Source of the DNA: Obelidium mucronatum
Taxonomy: Eukaryota; Chytridiomycota; Chytridiomycetes; Chytridiales; Chytriomycetaceae
Assembly: GCA_025765595.1 (NCBI GenBank)
Contig: JAIVFH010000079.1
Coordinates: forward strand, 62,001 to 126,000
Direction of reading: 5' to 3'
Length of the DNA: 64,000 nucleotides
Position numbers and translations under genes: made by a program. Positions 49,292-58,677 of this stretch are shown here, piece after piece; position 1 is the stretch's first letter; every line of letters begins with the position of its first letter. A model generated the notes under the pieces. That model was not told the DNA's origin and did no database searches. It was given only the letters and a program-made list of their open reading frames with translations.

Positions 49292-49555
49292 TGTTGGAAT
49301 TTGGATAGTTTTTGGAAGGTTGTTGAAATTGATTGAAACTGAATTTGCGTTTCAGAATGGTTCAACACTGGGATTAAATTTTTGGGCCTGGAATTCGTAT
49401 TTAAGGAGTGGTTTTCCCCTTTGTTTTTCTTCATTGAATTCTGTGTTATTTATTTGGTTTGACACATACAAACAAATAGGTAAAATATATTAAGATTGAA
49501 TTCTGTGTTATTTATTTGGTTTGACACATACAAACAAATAGAATATCCACCGACA
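49292..49555 (+). repeat. 5' LTR of the young Copia element
   Basis: 264 bp. Identical to the 3' LTR apart from G/A at about 49330 and a 62-bp tandem duplication of the ATTGAATTCTGTGTTATTTA segment. Confidence 0.95.
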
Positions 49556-49573
49556 CGTTATCAGCACCAAGTT
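49556..49573 (+). other. Candidate primer-binding site
   Basis: CGTTATCAGCACCAAG directly follows the 5' LTR, the position of the tRNA primer-binding site. It resembles the TTATCAGCAC-type sites of other Copia elements; the primer tRNA is not identified. Confidence 0.5.
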
Positions 49574-49601
49574 CTACGATTACGATTGCGATCCTTAGAC
49601 T

Positions 49602-52600
49602 ATGGGCGACGATTTCTACAAGGCAATTCAGTCCTTTGAATCAAGAAGTGCCGATTGGCCGCATTTCTATTTAAAGTTTTCAACTGTCCTCGAAGCGAAA
49701 GATATATTGCATGTCTTGGACAAACCACCGACAGAAGCCAAGGATGAGACTGCTCTTGCGATTGCGGTGAAGCAATGGAAGCAAGACGATGCCAAGGCTA
49801 GGGCGTATTTGGTCGGCAAATTGGGTCGTGACGCTCTCAACCTCGTCGAGCACTGCAAGACTGTAGCGGATATGATTGCGGTCTTTAAAACTCAGTATGA
49901 ATCGGATTCAGCGTCTTCGTCGTTGTCAAGACTGGATCGATTACTGGATGTGTCCTATAAAACTGGATCGGAGGTGTCAACTTACCTCGGTACTATGAAC
50001 GGGATATTCACTGAGATTGCTCACAATGGAGGCTTGGATATCGATAAATTGCATGCTACTCTGTTGTTGCGAGGCTTACCTGACGATAACGATTGGCGTG
50101 GTTTCAAGACGGCCATCAGAGCGCAGGAAGAGTCGAATCTATCCAAGGAGAAGATTTCTCGCTTGGTAACCGAACATGCGAATGAATTGAGACGCAAGTC
50201 GGGTGGTGGTGTAGGTGGGACATTGAAGGGTGCCAAAGGCCAGACGGCTTTTGTGGCAGGAGATGATGAATGTTTCCGATGTGGAAATTCAGGTCATCGT
50301 TGGAAAGATTGTAGAAGTAAGCCGAAGCCTGGTTGGAAGGATCGGTCAGCGGGTGGAAAGGGAAAGGCAATGACAGCCCAACCTGTGAAGAAGGAAAAAT
50401 CGTCAAAAAGGGCGGTTAGCTTTTCATTTATGGCAAATGATAAGTTAGTATCGGATGTTGGATCTGGTTTATGGATCGACGATCTGGGGGCGACGAAAAC
50501 TTACTGTTTTGATCGTCGGGTCTTCAAATCTTATGAAGATTATGTTGGAAATGTTAAAGTGGGTAACAATGAGGAGTTAAAAATTAGCGGTGTGGGTATG
50601 GTGGAGTTTAAGTCAGTGTTGACAGATGGTTCTGTGACTACTATTACCTTGGAAAGGGTTTACCACGTACCGGACATGGCAGCAAACCTCGTTTCGACAT
50701 CAAGTTTGGATGCGAAGGGTGTTACAACGGAGTCGTCAAAGGGAATTCGCCGCTTTATGTTGAATGGCGTGGAATTCATGCATTCTGTGAAGAATCGCGA
50801 CGGGCTCTGGATTCTTGCTATTGAACCTAAAAATGCTTCTTCGCACATTGGGTTAGTAGCAGCTGATCTAAAATTGTGGCATCAGCGGTTGGGGCATTTA
50901 GGTCTCGACAATATGAAACGTTTGCAAGGAATGGTAAACGGACTTACCTTGTCTAAAAAGGATTTGGACGAAGGATTGGGCTTCTGCACGGCTTGTGTGG
51001 AAGGAAAACATCAGCGACGCAGTTTTAAAGCATCAACCAATGAGCGTGCGAAGAACCCAATGGATTTAATCCATATTGATTGGGTAATTGTCAATGTACC
51101 TGGGTTGGATGGCGAAACGTTGGCGTTGGTAATGACGGATGATTGTACTGGAATGCGGTTTTCATTTCCGGTAAATCAACGCTCTGGTCTTCAATTGGTC
51201 AAGATTTTCAAGGCTTGGCAACCATGGGCTGAACGTCAATCGGGTCACAAGTTAAAGTGTATTCGATCTGATAATGGGAAAGAATTCAAGGAGGGCGAAT
51301 TTGCGCGCTACTTGGAGAATTTGGGTGTGGAACAGCAGTTTATTGTTCCATACGAACACGAACAAAATGGAGTTGCCGAAGGTTCAATTCGGATCCTGTT
51401 CGAAAAGGCACGCACGGCGCTATTGGACACCAAGAAACTACCGTTGAAGTATTGGGGTAAAGCGTTGACGTGTATGACTTACGTGGCAAATAGGTCGCCG
51501 TATGCGGACTTGAAAGTTACACCGATTGAGGGGTTTACTGGAGTTAAACCGGATTTTGGGAAAATGCCATTGTGGGTGTTTGGAGCTGCTTGTTGGGCGA
51601 AAGTGCCAAAGGAGCTGGTTAGGGGTAAAAAGAAGTTAAACTCGCGCTCGAGAGCATGTTTATTTCTTAATTACGTGCAAGGCGGACATGCCTATGAGGT
51701 TGTGGATGTTGATTCGAAAGAGGTTTTTGTTACCACAAACCTGAAGTTTGATGAACGCGGTGATTCTTTTGAGGGAAAATTTCCGGAAGAATTGGATGAC
51801 ATGTGCGATTTGTTGAGTGGAAGTGATGGAGAAGATGAAGATTATAAAGTAGCTCGTGTGGACGAGGGGGTGATGGGAGTTGGTGAAATAGATGAGGATG
51901 ATGTACCTGATGAAGCAACGGATTACGCTTCTGAATATGGAACGGCGCCATCGCCAGCATCATCAACTACAACGTCAATATTTGGAACTCCTACCTCAGC
52001 TACGGCGTCTTCGGGTCCGTCTACACCAACTCAGTCGCGTCCACGTCGATCTATCTTGAAAAAGAACTACAATGAGGATTCGGAAGATGAGTATGGGCAT
52101 TTTGCTTACGCTATAACAGTCCCTAGAACCTATCAGGATTTACTGCGGCTGAGTCCTGAAGAACAGCGGATGTGGCGTTTATCAATGGAAAAAGAATACG
52201 ATGCACTTACCGAGGATCATGACACATGGGATTTGACAGCCGATAAGCCAAGAGATAAGAAGGCATTGCCATCGACTTGGGCTTTTGCAAAGAAAGAGGG
52301 TCCGACGGTTCTACCAGAGGAAGCTCGCAAGTCTCGCTTGTGTGTGCGAGGAGATTTGCAAACATATGGGGTTGATTACCTCGAAACGTTCGCACCGGTT
52401 GCGAAGTTGGCGGCCATTCGGGTCGTTTTTGTATTGGCGGTTGCGTGGAAAATGGAAATTCACCAATCTGATGTTAAAGGTGCGTTTGTCAATGCGGACT
52501 TGGAAGGAGAAGAAGTCTGGATGAAGCAACCACCGGGTTTTGAAAAGTTTGGGCCTAATGGGGAAACTTTGTACTGTTACCTGAAGAAGGCACTGTATGG

Positions 52601-53702
52601 TTTGCGTCAAGCGGGAAACTGTTGGCGAAAAATGTTGAAAGCATTTATGGAAAGTATTGGATACTTAGCACTTATCGCGGAGAAGTGTATTTTTGTGAAA
52701 TTTAGTACGGTTTCTGGGAAACCAATTATCATCATCGTCTGGGTCGATGATATACTGGCGTTATTCTGCAAATTGGATCGAGAGGAATTCGATCGATTCT
52801 GGAAGGCGTTTACGACCAAGTTTACGGTTAAGGACTTGGGGAGTGTAGCACGGTACGTTGGAACAACTATCAAAAGGAATGTTGAGGAAGGGTGGTTATC
52901 GATTGATCAGACTTCGTCCGTTGTGGAGATTGTAGGAGAGTATCGATTGCTAAATGGGAAGGAGCGGAAGACTCCGTTTCCAACTGGTGTGCGACTGGAG
53001 AAGTTTGCCGAAGGAGACGTTGAGACGGAACACAACTACCGTAGTCTTGTTGGGAAACTGATGTATCCGATGGTTTGGTCGCGACCGGAGTTGAGTTTTT
53101 ACCTTGGAGCTTTGGGTAAACACAACTCGAAGGCGAGTACGGCACACTGGAATGCTGGACTGGAAGTTGTTCGTTATTTGTCAGCAACTTCAAATTACGG
53201 TCTTCACTACAAAGACAATGGTCACTTGAATCTGGAAGTTTGGGTGGATTCTGATTGGGCTGGAGATTTGCAGACAGGTAAATCAGTCTGGAGCTACCAA
53301 GTGTTCTTGGGAGGCAATCTTGTAAGTTGGAAAAGCAAGCAGGACTCTATTACCTCAACATCGACAGCAATGGCGGAAATCGCGGCAATCTTTTATGGTC
53401 TTGGTGAAGGACTCTGGCTGATGGAATTGTTGAAGGAACTTGGAATCGACATCAAATCCTTCAAAATCTACAGCGATAATATGCCTGCAGTTAAGATTGC
53501 GAATAGTGATAAGGCATTGGAACGGATTAAGCACGAAGTGGTTCGCGTGGAATTTATTCGCGATCATGTTCGATCCGGAAGTGTTACAGTTGGTCACGTC
53601 GCGGGGATAGAGAATTGTTCGGATATTGGAACGAAGAATTTACCGTATCCACCGTTCGCGAAACACAGGGAGTTCATGGGGGTACGACCTGTTAGTGGCT
53701 AA
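49602..53702 (+). CDS. Copia Gag-Pol polyprotein
   Basis: Single frame, 1366 aa. Order: Gag (about 1-220), CCHC zinc knuckle CFRCGNSGHRWKDC (about 224-237), protease region (about 290), integrase with LWHQRLGH..CTACVEGKH zinc site (about 426-465) and DDE core with DNGKEF and HEQNGVAEG, reverse transcriptase (about 905-1150; VDYLETFAPVAK, SDVKGAFVNADL, LYGLRQAGNCW, WVDDIL at about 1046) and RNase H (about 1210-1320; VDSDWAGD, STAMAEIAA). Order integrase before RT places it in Copia (Pseudoviridae type). The protease active site reads DDLGAT where Copia enzymes normally have D-S-G-A, and the RT box is WVDD rather than YVDD. Confidence 0.96.
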   Translation: MGDDFYKAIQSFESRSADWPHFYLKFSTVLEAKDILHVLDKPPTEAKDETALAIAVKQWKQDDAKARAYLVGKLGRDALNLVEHCKTVADMIAVFKTQYESDSASSSLSRLDRLLDVSYKTGSEVSTYLGTMNGIFTEIAHNGGLDIDKLHATLLLRGLPDDNDWRGFKTAIRAQEESNLSKEKISRLVTEHANELRRKSGGGVGGTLKGAKGQTAFVAGDDECFRCGNSGHRWKDCRSKPKPGWKDRSAGGKGKAMTAQPVKKEKSSKRAVSFSFMANDKLVSDVGSGLWIDDLGATKTYCFDRRVFKSYEDYVGNVKVGNNEELKISGVGMVEFKSVLTDGSVTTITLERVYHVPDMAANLVSTSSLDAKGVTTESSKGIRRFMLNGVEFMHSVKNRDGLWILAIEPKNASSHIGLVAADLKLWHQRLGHLGLDNMKRLQGMVNGLTLSKKDLDEGLGFCTACVEGKHQRRSFKASTNERAKNPMDLIHIDWVIVNVPGLDGETLALVMTDDCTGMRFSFPVNQRSGLQLVKIFKAWQPWAERQSGHKLKCIRSDNGKEFKEGEFARYLENLGVEQQFIVPYEHEQNGVAEGSIRILFEKARTALLDTKKLPLKYWGKALTCMTYVANRSPYADLKVTPIEGFTGVKPDFGKMPLWVFGAACWAKVPKELVRGKKKLNSRSRACLFLNYVQGGHAYEVVDVDSKEVFVTTNLKFDERGDSFEGKFPEELDDMCDLLSGSDGEDEDYKVARVDEGVMGVGEIDEDDVPDEATDYASEYGTAPSPASSTTTSIFGTPTSATASSGPSTPTQSRPRRSILKKNYNEDSEDEYGHFAYAITVPRTYQDLLRLSPEEQRMWRLSMEKEYDALTEDHDTWDLTADKPRDKKALPSTWAFAKKEGPTVLPEEARKSRLCVRGDLQTYGVDYLETFAPVAKLAAIRVVFVLAVAWKMEIHQSDVKGAFVNADLEGEEVWMKQPPGFEKFGPNGETLYCYLKKALYGLRQAGNCWRKMLKAFMESIGYLALIAEKCIFVKFSTVSGKPIIIIVWVDDILALFCKLDREEFDRFWKAFTTKFTVKDLGSVARYVGTTIKRNVEEGWLSIDQTSSVVEIVGEYRLLNGKERKTPFPTGVRLEKFAEGDVETEHNYRSLVGKLMYPMVWSRPELSFYLGALGKHNSKASTAHWNAGLEVVRYLSATSNYGLHYKDNGHLNLEVWVDSDWAGDLQTGKSVWSYQVFLGGNLVSWKSKQDSITSTSTAMAEIAAIFYGLGEGLWLMELLKELGIDIKSFKIYSDNMPAVKIANSDKALERIKHEVVRVEFIRDHVRSGSVTVGHVAGIENCSDIGTKNLPYPPFAKHREFMGVRPVSG

Positions 53703-53744
53703 AGAAGTTCAGTGAAGTGTTTGGGGGTTGTTCATCGCAAGTTA

Positions 53745-53763
53745 AAGTACGAATTAGGGGGTG
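53745..53763 (+). other. Polypurine tract candidate
   Basis: The sequence AATTAGGGGGTG ends directly at the 3' LTR, the usual place for plus-strand priming. Confidence 0.55.
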
Positions 53764-53965
53764 TGTTGGAATTTGGATAGTTTTTGGAAGGTTGTTGAAA
53801 TTGGTTGAAACTGAATTTGCGTTTCAGAATGGTTCAACACTGGGATTAAATTTTTGGGCCTGGAATTCGTATTTAAGGAGTGGTTTTCCCCTTTGTTTTT
53901 CTTCATTGAATTCTGTGTTATTTATTTGGTTTGACACATACAAACAAATAGAATATCCACCGACA
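53764..53965 (+). repeat. 3' LTR of the young Copia element
   Basis: 202 bp, TG...CA ends; the unduplicated form of the LTR. Confidence 0.95.
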
Positions 53966-54708
53966 ATATCTACAAAAAGCAGTATTTGAAGAAAACTACA
54001 GTTCAGAATGCAGAAATTCACCTACAGAATGCCAGACTTGGTAGTTTAGACAATAATTTTCAACACTACAACCTTATCTTCGGAGCGCGGAGAAGGAAAT
54101 GTCTGGATGTTGAAGTTGAAGTAGGGTCAACAAATGAACTTGAACAGTTTGGAAATGATATCCACATCATTCATGGTGTCTGCTAATTCATGTTTTTGTG
54201 TGTGTTAGTTACATGAAGCTTCGCCAAGTTTATGATGTTGATCCATTGAAGTGGTGGCAAGCACACAAACAGGAATTCCCAACCTTATCAAAGATGGCCG
54301 TGGACTTTTTGGCATATCCGGCATCGTCTGTTCCTGCAGAGAGACTGTTCTCAGATGCTGGCAATATCATCTCTGAAAAGCGCAATTGGTTGACATTGGA
54401 CATGTCACAGGCTTTAATCTGTACTCACAGTTGGTATGGTAGCGGTCTGCTTAACTTCAATACCTGCGAAGCGGTGCGCCTTGCCTTAACCCACTACACC
54501 AATATTGGTGGTGGTGACACATAAAACAGTTTGTGTGAGTAGATCGCAGAAATAAAATAACAATCTGACAATCCCGTCTATCTCCCCCCCCCCCCCCCCC
54601 CCTCTACCTGACCTGCACCTGGGTGACCAGGTCTGACCTTTGGTTGACCAGGTAAATCCGATGACTCATACCTGCAGGTACCGGGTTTTCACCAGGTACC
54701 CATCCCAA

Positions 54709-54716
54709 GTTGTTAA
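54709..54716. repeat. Right target-site duplication GTTGTTAA of the hAT element
   Basis: Identical to 36603-36610; it follows the inverted repeat ending CCCATCCCAA. Confidence 0.88.
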
Positions 54717-55460
54717 TTGAGTTTTCGCAAACGCGGCGACGATCAAGGCTGATTTGTGTCTGATTCACCAATGATTGGGTCACCAGCACTTGACGGCAAT
54801 GATTTATCCTGGTTCGGTTAATTCTGATCAGTTTAAGTTGATTTTGATTGACGACAAGCATCAATGCGATCCGTGTGTCGCTGGGAAGTTTAAGTTGGCC
54901 AAAGTTGGTTGGACTGTAATCAAGGCAACTGGCCCAGGCAAAATGTTACAGGCAAATTTGCGGACGGTTTCTATTATAACAGTCAGGTGTGCCATTATTT
55001 TCTAATTGTCGTGGATGATTTCTCGCGTTTCTCCTTCTTAAGGTTACTTCAACACAAGTCGCATGTGTTAGCCAAACTATTAGTAGTGATGGCTTTAATT
55101 GAACAGACTGTGAACCAAGAATTGCTTCATAGAACTCTGCAAAGTTAGAGGGATTATGGTTGAGACCATTGTGGTGAATTATCCACACATGGATGCAGTC
55201 GCTGAGCGGACTATTGGATGCAGTCGCTGAGCGGACTATTGGTCATGTGAAGAGTGTGTCTTGCACAATTCATATTCATACGTTGTTCTCCAAAGAAGCG
55301 TGAACAGCTGTTGACGGACCTCAGAGAAATGGTTTGGAATGCTGTTGTTGTCATGTTTAATTTATGTTGCGTATCTAATACAACAACCATTCATATTATT
55401 ATTATGCGTTTTATGATAAAATGGATTCCCTCGCTTTTTCCTCCGGAGCAAAAATGATAC
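54717..55460 (+). mobile_element. Old Copia element, right half (integrase), decayed
   Basis: Translations in shifting frames show the GAG-pre-integrase zinc region (ADLCLIHQ, LGH, CDPCVAGKFKLAKV) and the start of the integrase core (VDDFSRFSFLRLL), then heavily degraded sequence with stops. It continues the Gag/protease fragment that ends at 36602, showing that the hAT element landed inside this Copia copy. No right LTR found. Confidence 0.72.
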
Positions 55461-56100
55461 CTCCGTTGCTCCGACGAGAGTGCAGCACTTACAAACCACG
55501 CCCTCGGTGCTTCTCCATGGTATATATTAGTAATATATGTAGGTTTCAGAGAGAAAAGCCGTCTTAGATTTGTTGTTTCGACGATATTCAGGTGGAAATG
55601 GTCAAAGTAAGACAACCATCACTACAGCCATCACTAAAATTTCAAATGCAATACAACCAGCGTCTCATTAAATAAAAAAATTCCATTTATTGGCATTAAC
55701 TTGGCATTAAGTTCTTCACCAATTTCGAAAGTTGATGTAGATGCCCTCCTCCTGTTCAACTCATAATTTCCCCCAGTCGGTAGTCTCTTCGGTACTTCTT
55801 GCCAATTTCGATTTGCTGTAGATTGGTTGGTTTGCGCGCTGAAGCCAGAAGCAGCAACAGCAAGGCCATTGCTTTGTTTTCTGGTAGTCTGTCTTCATTG
55901 GCGCCTTCTTTTGACACCAGTGCATGAAGCCGACGGTTCCACAGATTGTACGGGGTGTTCTTGGGTAAAGCTCGAGGATGGGCGGTGCATTCTGGTTGTC
56001 ACAGACATTTGTCGGAAGAAGAAGTTGAGAGCAATTTCCAATTTTTGTCCCTTTTCTACCTCCGAGGGATTTCAATTTTTCATAAAACGCATAATATTAC
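55398..56100. mobile_element. Candidate MITE with long imperfect inverted repeats
   Basis: ATTATGCGTTTTATGA followed by a CCCTCG block at 55398-55436 is matched, inverted, by CGAGGG...TCATAAAACGCATAAT at 56066-56095. The repeats span some 35 bp with mismatches. Ends and target duplication are not certain. The interior has no transposase; one frame (55827-56057) is open but unrecognised. Confidence 0.5.
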
Positions 56101-56274
56101 AGATTCAGGAAGTTGAAGATGAAAAAGCAGAGAAGAAGGGAAAGAAAGAGAAGGATACGGAAAAGAGGGAAGTGAATGGAGCTAAAATCAGAGAGACAGC
56201 AATTCTACGGCTGAAAGACAAGAAAACCCCTCAAAAAAAGCCTTGATGAAACTGAGGAGAATACTGAGCCGCCA

Positions 56275-56538
56275 TTGTCATCCTCTAGTGCCCCATCATC
56301 TGCAAAGACGATGGCCTCAATGGAGTCCACTGCCAGAAGCCTGTTCGACGCCTTTCAAGAAGATAGACATGCCGACAAGGAATCTTCTGTTGAGGAGCAA
56401 AGATTGCAAGCAAGGGAGCTGGATCTACAGAGTTGTAAGCTTGAATTGGAGGAGGCTAGGTTGGAATTGGACAAACTTTGCCAGCAACAGCAAGACCAAT
56501 TGATCAACAGTATCATTGCAAAGCTTATGGACAAGTGA
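56275..56538 (+). CDS. Coiled-coil protein fragment, possible transposon accessory gene end
   Basis: An 87-codon open frame ends at TGA 56536-56538. The translation is Ser-rich and then a strong coiled coil (RLQARELDLQSCKLELEEAR). Upstream, 56101-56246 in another frame is Lys/Glu-rich, so a splice or frameshift may join them. Similar Ser plus coiled-coil tails occur in the second gene of some PIF/Harbinger elements, and the transposase relic lies next door; the link is inference. No start codon with confidence. Confidence 0.45.
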   Translation: MSSSSAPSSAKTMASMESTARSLFDAFQEDRHADKESSVEEQRLQARELDLQSCKLELEEARLELDKLCQQQQDQLINSIIAKLMDK

Positions 56539-56606
56539 ATTGTGAATTATTATTTAGTATTGGTATCTTATTATTATTATTATAATTAACACGCATTCTC
56601 TTGTTA

Positions 56607-57055
56607 TGTTACGAATGAGTTATTACGCGCGACTCGCACGATGGAAACCCAGGCTTGATCCCCATAGTAACATTTTACTTTAAGTTTCTATTTTTGTATT
56701 TGTCATCTTTGATTTGTGATTTTATCAACCTTTTCAGTTTCATCTTTGTGATATCATTCTTGATTTCACATATTATTGTGCCATCACTCTTGTTATCACA
56801 GTTTCAGTTTGATTTTCAGCTTTTTTTCTGTTTTGAACTTTTATCATTTGTACTTCCAGAACTTGCATAAATAGCAAGGTTTCTGCTCTGAGTTTTAGTT
56901 CAGTTTCAATACATTCTGTGTTAGTTTTACAGTTTTGTAACTCTTCAATTCTGTCTCTCATGATCTCAAGCCGTTATTGGTCAAGCCCTCGTGCCCCCTA
57001 AGCCCTCGTGCCTTCAAGAACCCTTAAGTCTTTTATTGACTATCTGGTTCTAACA
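56607..57055. mobile_element. Solo LTR
   Basis: 449 bp starting TGTTACGA and ending TTCTAACA (inverted TGTTA...TAACA ends), flanked by the 5-bp direct duplication TGTTA (56602-56606 and 57056-57060). No internal retrotransposon sequence, so it is most likely the product of recombination between two LTRs. A TATA-like CATAAATAG is at about 56865. It is unrelated in sequence to the young Copia LTR. Confidence 0.75.
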
Positions 57056-57060
57056 TGTTA

Positions 57061-58675
57061 TTAATATTCCACTGCTTCATCTTCAGGAGGATCTTCTGGA
57101 GGAGGAGAGGAGTGGAGATAGTTGTGGACAGTTGGCGGGGTGAGGTTGAAGAACCTGGAGATCTCATTGGACCCACGGCAACACGTTAGCAGATTTGTCA
57201 ACAGGGCAGCCACACAGTAATAAACTCCAACTGGCTGCAGCCACAGCTTAAGGTTTTTATGGAAGTCCACAAAAGCCCAGTTGGCAGCAATGAGACCAAA
57301 CCTCCATTCTACTGTCACACAAACAGAGCTCATAAGGCTAAGGTGAGAACGGGGCGGGGTTGGGGTCGGGGCTGGCGTTTCCCTGCATCTTTGGGGGTCA
57401 GGGCCAGGATTTCCCCGCGCCCCGCGGGGCAACCCCCGGGGCTGTGGCTTACCTCTGGAGTTGTGTGTGTTGTGGTAATAAAAACAGAAAAAAAATTTTC
57501 TCTTTATTTTTTTTTCTGCGCGACGAAAATTAGTGAAAAATAAATTTAAAAAACTACCAAACTGAGCCAAACTGCCGTCCGAAACCATGTAAGTGGCGAA
57601 AATTCCTCTAAATTGCCAGCTAAATTGGCTTTTAATAGATGATTTCTCTTCCCTTGGGGGTGTGCGGGGTTTGCGGGGCGGGGTTTGAGCTGACCCCTGC
57701 CCCGAACCCCGGCACATCGGGGTAGGGGTGCCCCGTTCTCACCTTACATAAGGCAATTGAACTCTTGTTTCTCTTCTGGCAATCTCGCTTCTTAAATGGA
57801 GAAGCCATCCAGTCTTTTAATCCATAAGCTGGATCTCCATAAACCACAAATTGTCTCCCATTGTGATTGAGAGCATTTGGAAACAGCTCATCCAAGCCAC
57901 TCATTTGTAGCAGATTTGTAGCAGATATAAATCATGATGCAATCCAGGCTCTGGTCCATGCAAGTGCACTATCAATCCATCTGGGCACGTGATGGATTGG
58001 AACTTAATAGCACGCTTGCGCTTGTGGCCATTGTAAGCTGTGGCAGATCTGACAAACAGTGCCATCTGAATTTATAATACAATCAGAAAGTGGTGCTCCT
58101 TTTGCAGTGTAAGCGTCTGCATATTGAGTAAGAGTTTCCTCTCCTATTCTGTGTGTGTCCCAAATAAGTAAGTGTTTGAAGCCATCATACACTAAGGATA
58201 ACACTTCATTAAATAATAAGCTTAGTGCATTTCTGCTGCGACCAAACTGAAGACACAGATCACCAAGCCGTGACAGGTAAGCCATGCGACGCAGTAAGAT
58301 TAAAACACCCTCCAAAGCCAAGCATTTATGGCGCTCCGACGTGATGATTACATCTGGTAATCTTAATTCTACAACCAATGCTTGGATGTGTAGTTTATTG
58401 AAGCGAAAGAGGTACATGCACGTAGCAGAGTCCAGCCTGTCAAAGTCAAAGCGAGCATCTGGAATTTGAATTGCTTTTGTGTTCATAATTGAGTGTGAGC
58501 ACTGTAGAAGAAACGCTGATAGTAGGAGGATTTGTTGGCGTTTTTGCTTGCGTTTTCTGATGTTGTAGTAGTATTTATTCATTTTTGGTGATAGCAAACA
58601 CAAAAATGCCACCAAAAAATATTTGTGGCCATTGACAAAAATCTCACAAACATTTATTGTATGCAAGACCTCCAT
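57061..58675 (-). pseudogene. PIF/Harbinger DDE transposase (HARBI1-like), broken
   Basis: From 58675: an N-terminal region with hydrophobic and basic runs, then FDRLDSATCMYLFRF, LSRLGDLCLQFGRS and IINSDGTVCQI (first catalytic Asp). A frameshift near 58030 changes frame to NGHKRKRAIKFQS and LIVHLHGPEPG. Next are FVVYGDPAYGL (second Asp) and a further shift near 57760. A MITE (57339-57746) follows, then VTVEWRFGLIAANW (catalytic Glu) to the stop at 57061. Two frameshifts plus the insertion make it inactive. Confidence 0.88.
57339..57746. mobile_element. 408-bp GC-rich hAT MITE
   Basis: Perfect 17-bp terminal inverted repeats TAAGGTGAGAACGGGGC and an 8-bp direct duplication CATAAGGC (57331-57338 and 57747-57754). 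The ends are G/C-rich, the middle AT-rich, and no coding capacity is seen. The 8-bp duplication assigns it to hAT; the TIR differs from that of the large hAT here, so a different family mobilised it. Confidence 0.93.
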
Positions 58676-58677
58676 AT

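Larger units (their letters stand above)
49292..53965 (+). mobile_element. Near-intact Copia LTR retrotransposon
   Basis: 4,674 bp. LTRs start TGTTGG and end ACCGACA, with the 5-bp target duplication ATATC on both sides (49287-49291 and 53966-53970). The LTRs differ by essentially one substitution plus a 62-bp internal duplication in the left copy, so insertion is recent. One uninterrupted Gag-Pol frame lies between them. It interrupts the hAT transposase coding sequence. Confidence 0.96.
46181..54524 (+). pseudogene. hAT transposase with BED finger, interrupted by two elements and a frameshift
   Basis: Exon pieces: 46181-46660 (BED zinc finger: SAIWTSGFF, VCCVFANG, C-x...NLKYHMESQH), 47740 to about 48461 (SITLDVWTTADNKT, SITTDNASNNDTM, HIRCWAHIIDLASKG), 48526-48927 (DVSTWWYSTFDMI), 48987-49291, then after the Copia insertion 53971 to about 54177 and 54214-54524 (dimerisation domain: FPTLSKMAVDFLAYPASS, PAERLFSDAGNIISEKR). 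A one-base shift lies near 48195-48210. The frame is continuous across the Copia insertion site, and the Harbinger-like element sits inside intron 1. The last splice junction could not be joined in frame. Once a typical Ac-family transposase, now inactive. Confidence 0.88.
36611..54708 (+). mobile_element. hAT DNA transposon carrying three later insertions
   Basis: The ends are short inverted repeats: left TAGGGATGGG, right (reverse complement) TTGGGATGGG, each followed by subterminal ACCAGGTA/TACCTGGT palindromic motifs. The element is flanked by GTTGTTAA on both sides. It contains a BED-finger hAT transposase gene (46181-54524). Subtracting the Plavaka-like element, the Harbinger-like element and the Copia element with their duplications leaves about 3.63 kb, a normal autonomous hAT size. 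The transposase has a frameshift near 48200 besides the insertions, so this copy is dead. Confidence 0.88.
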
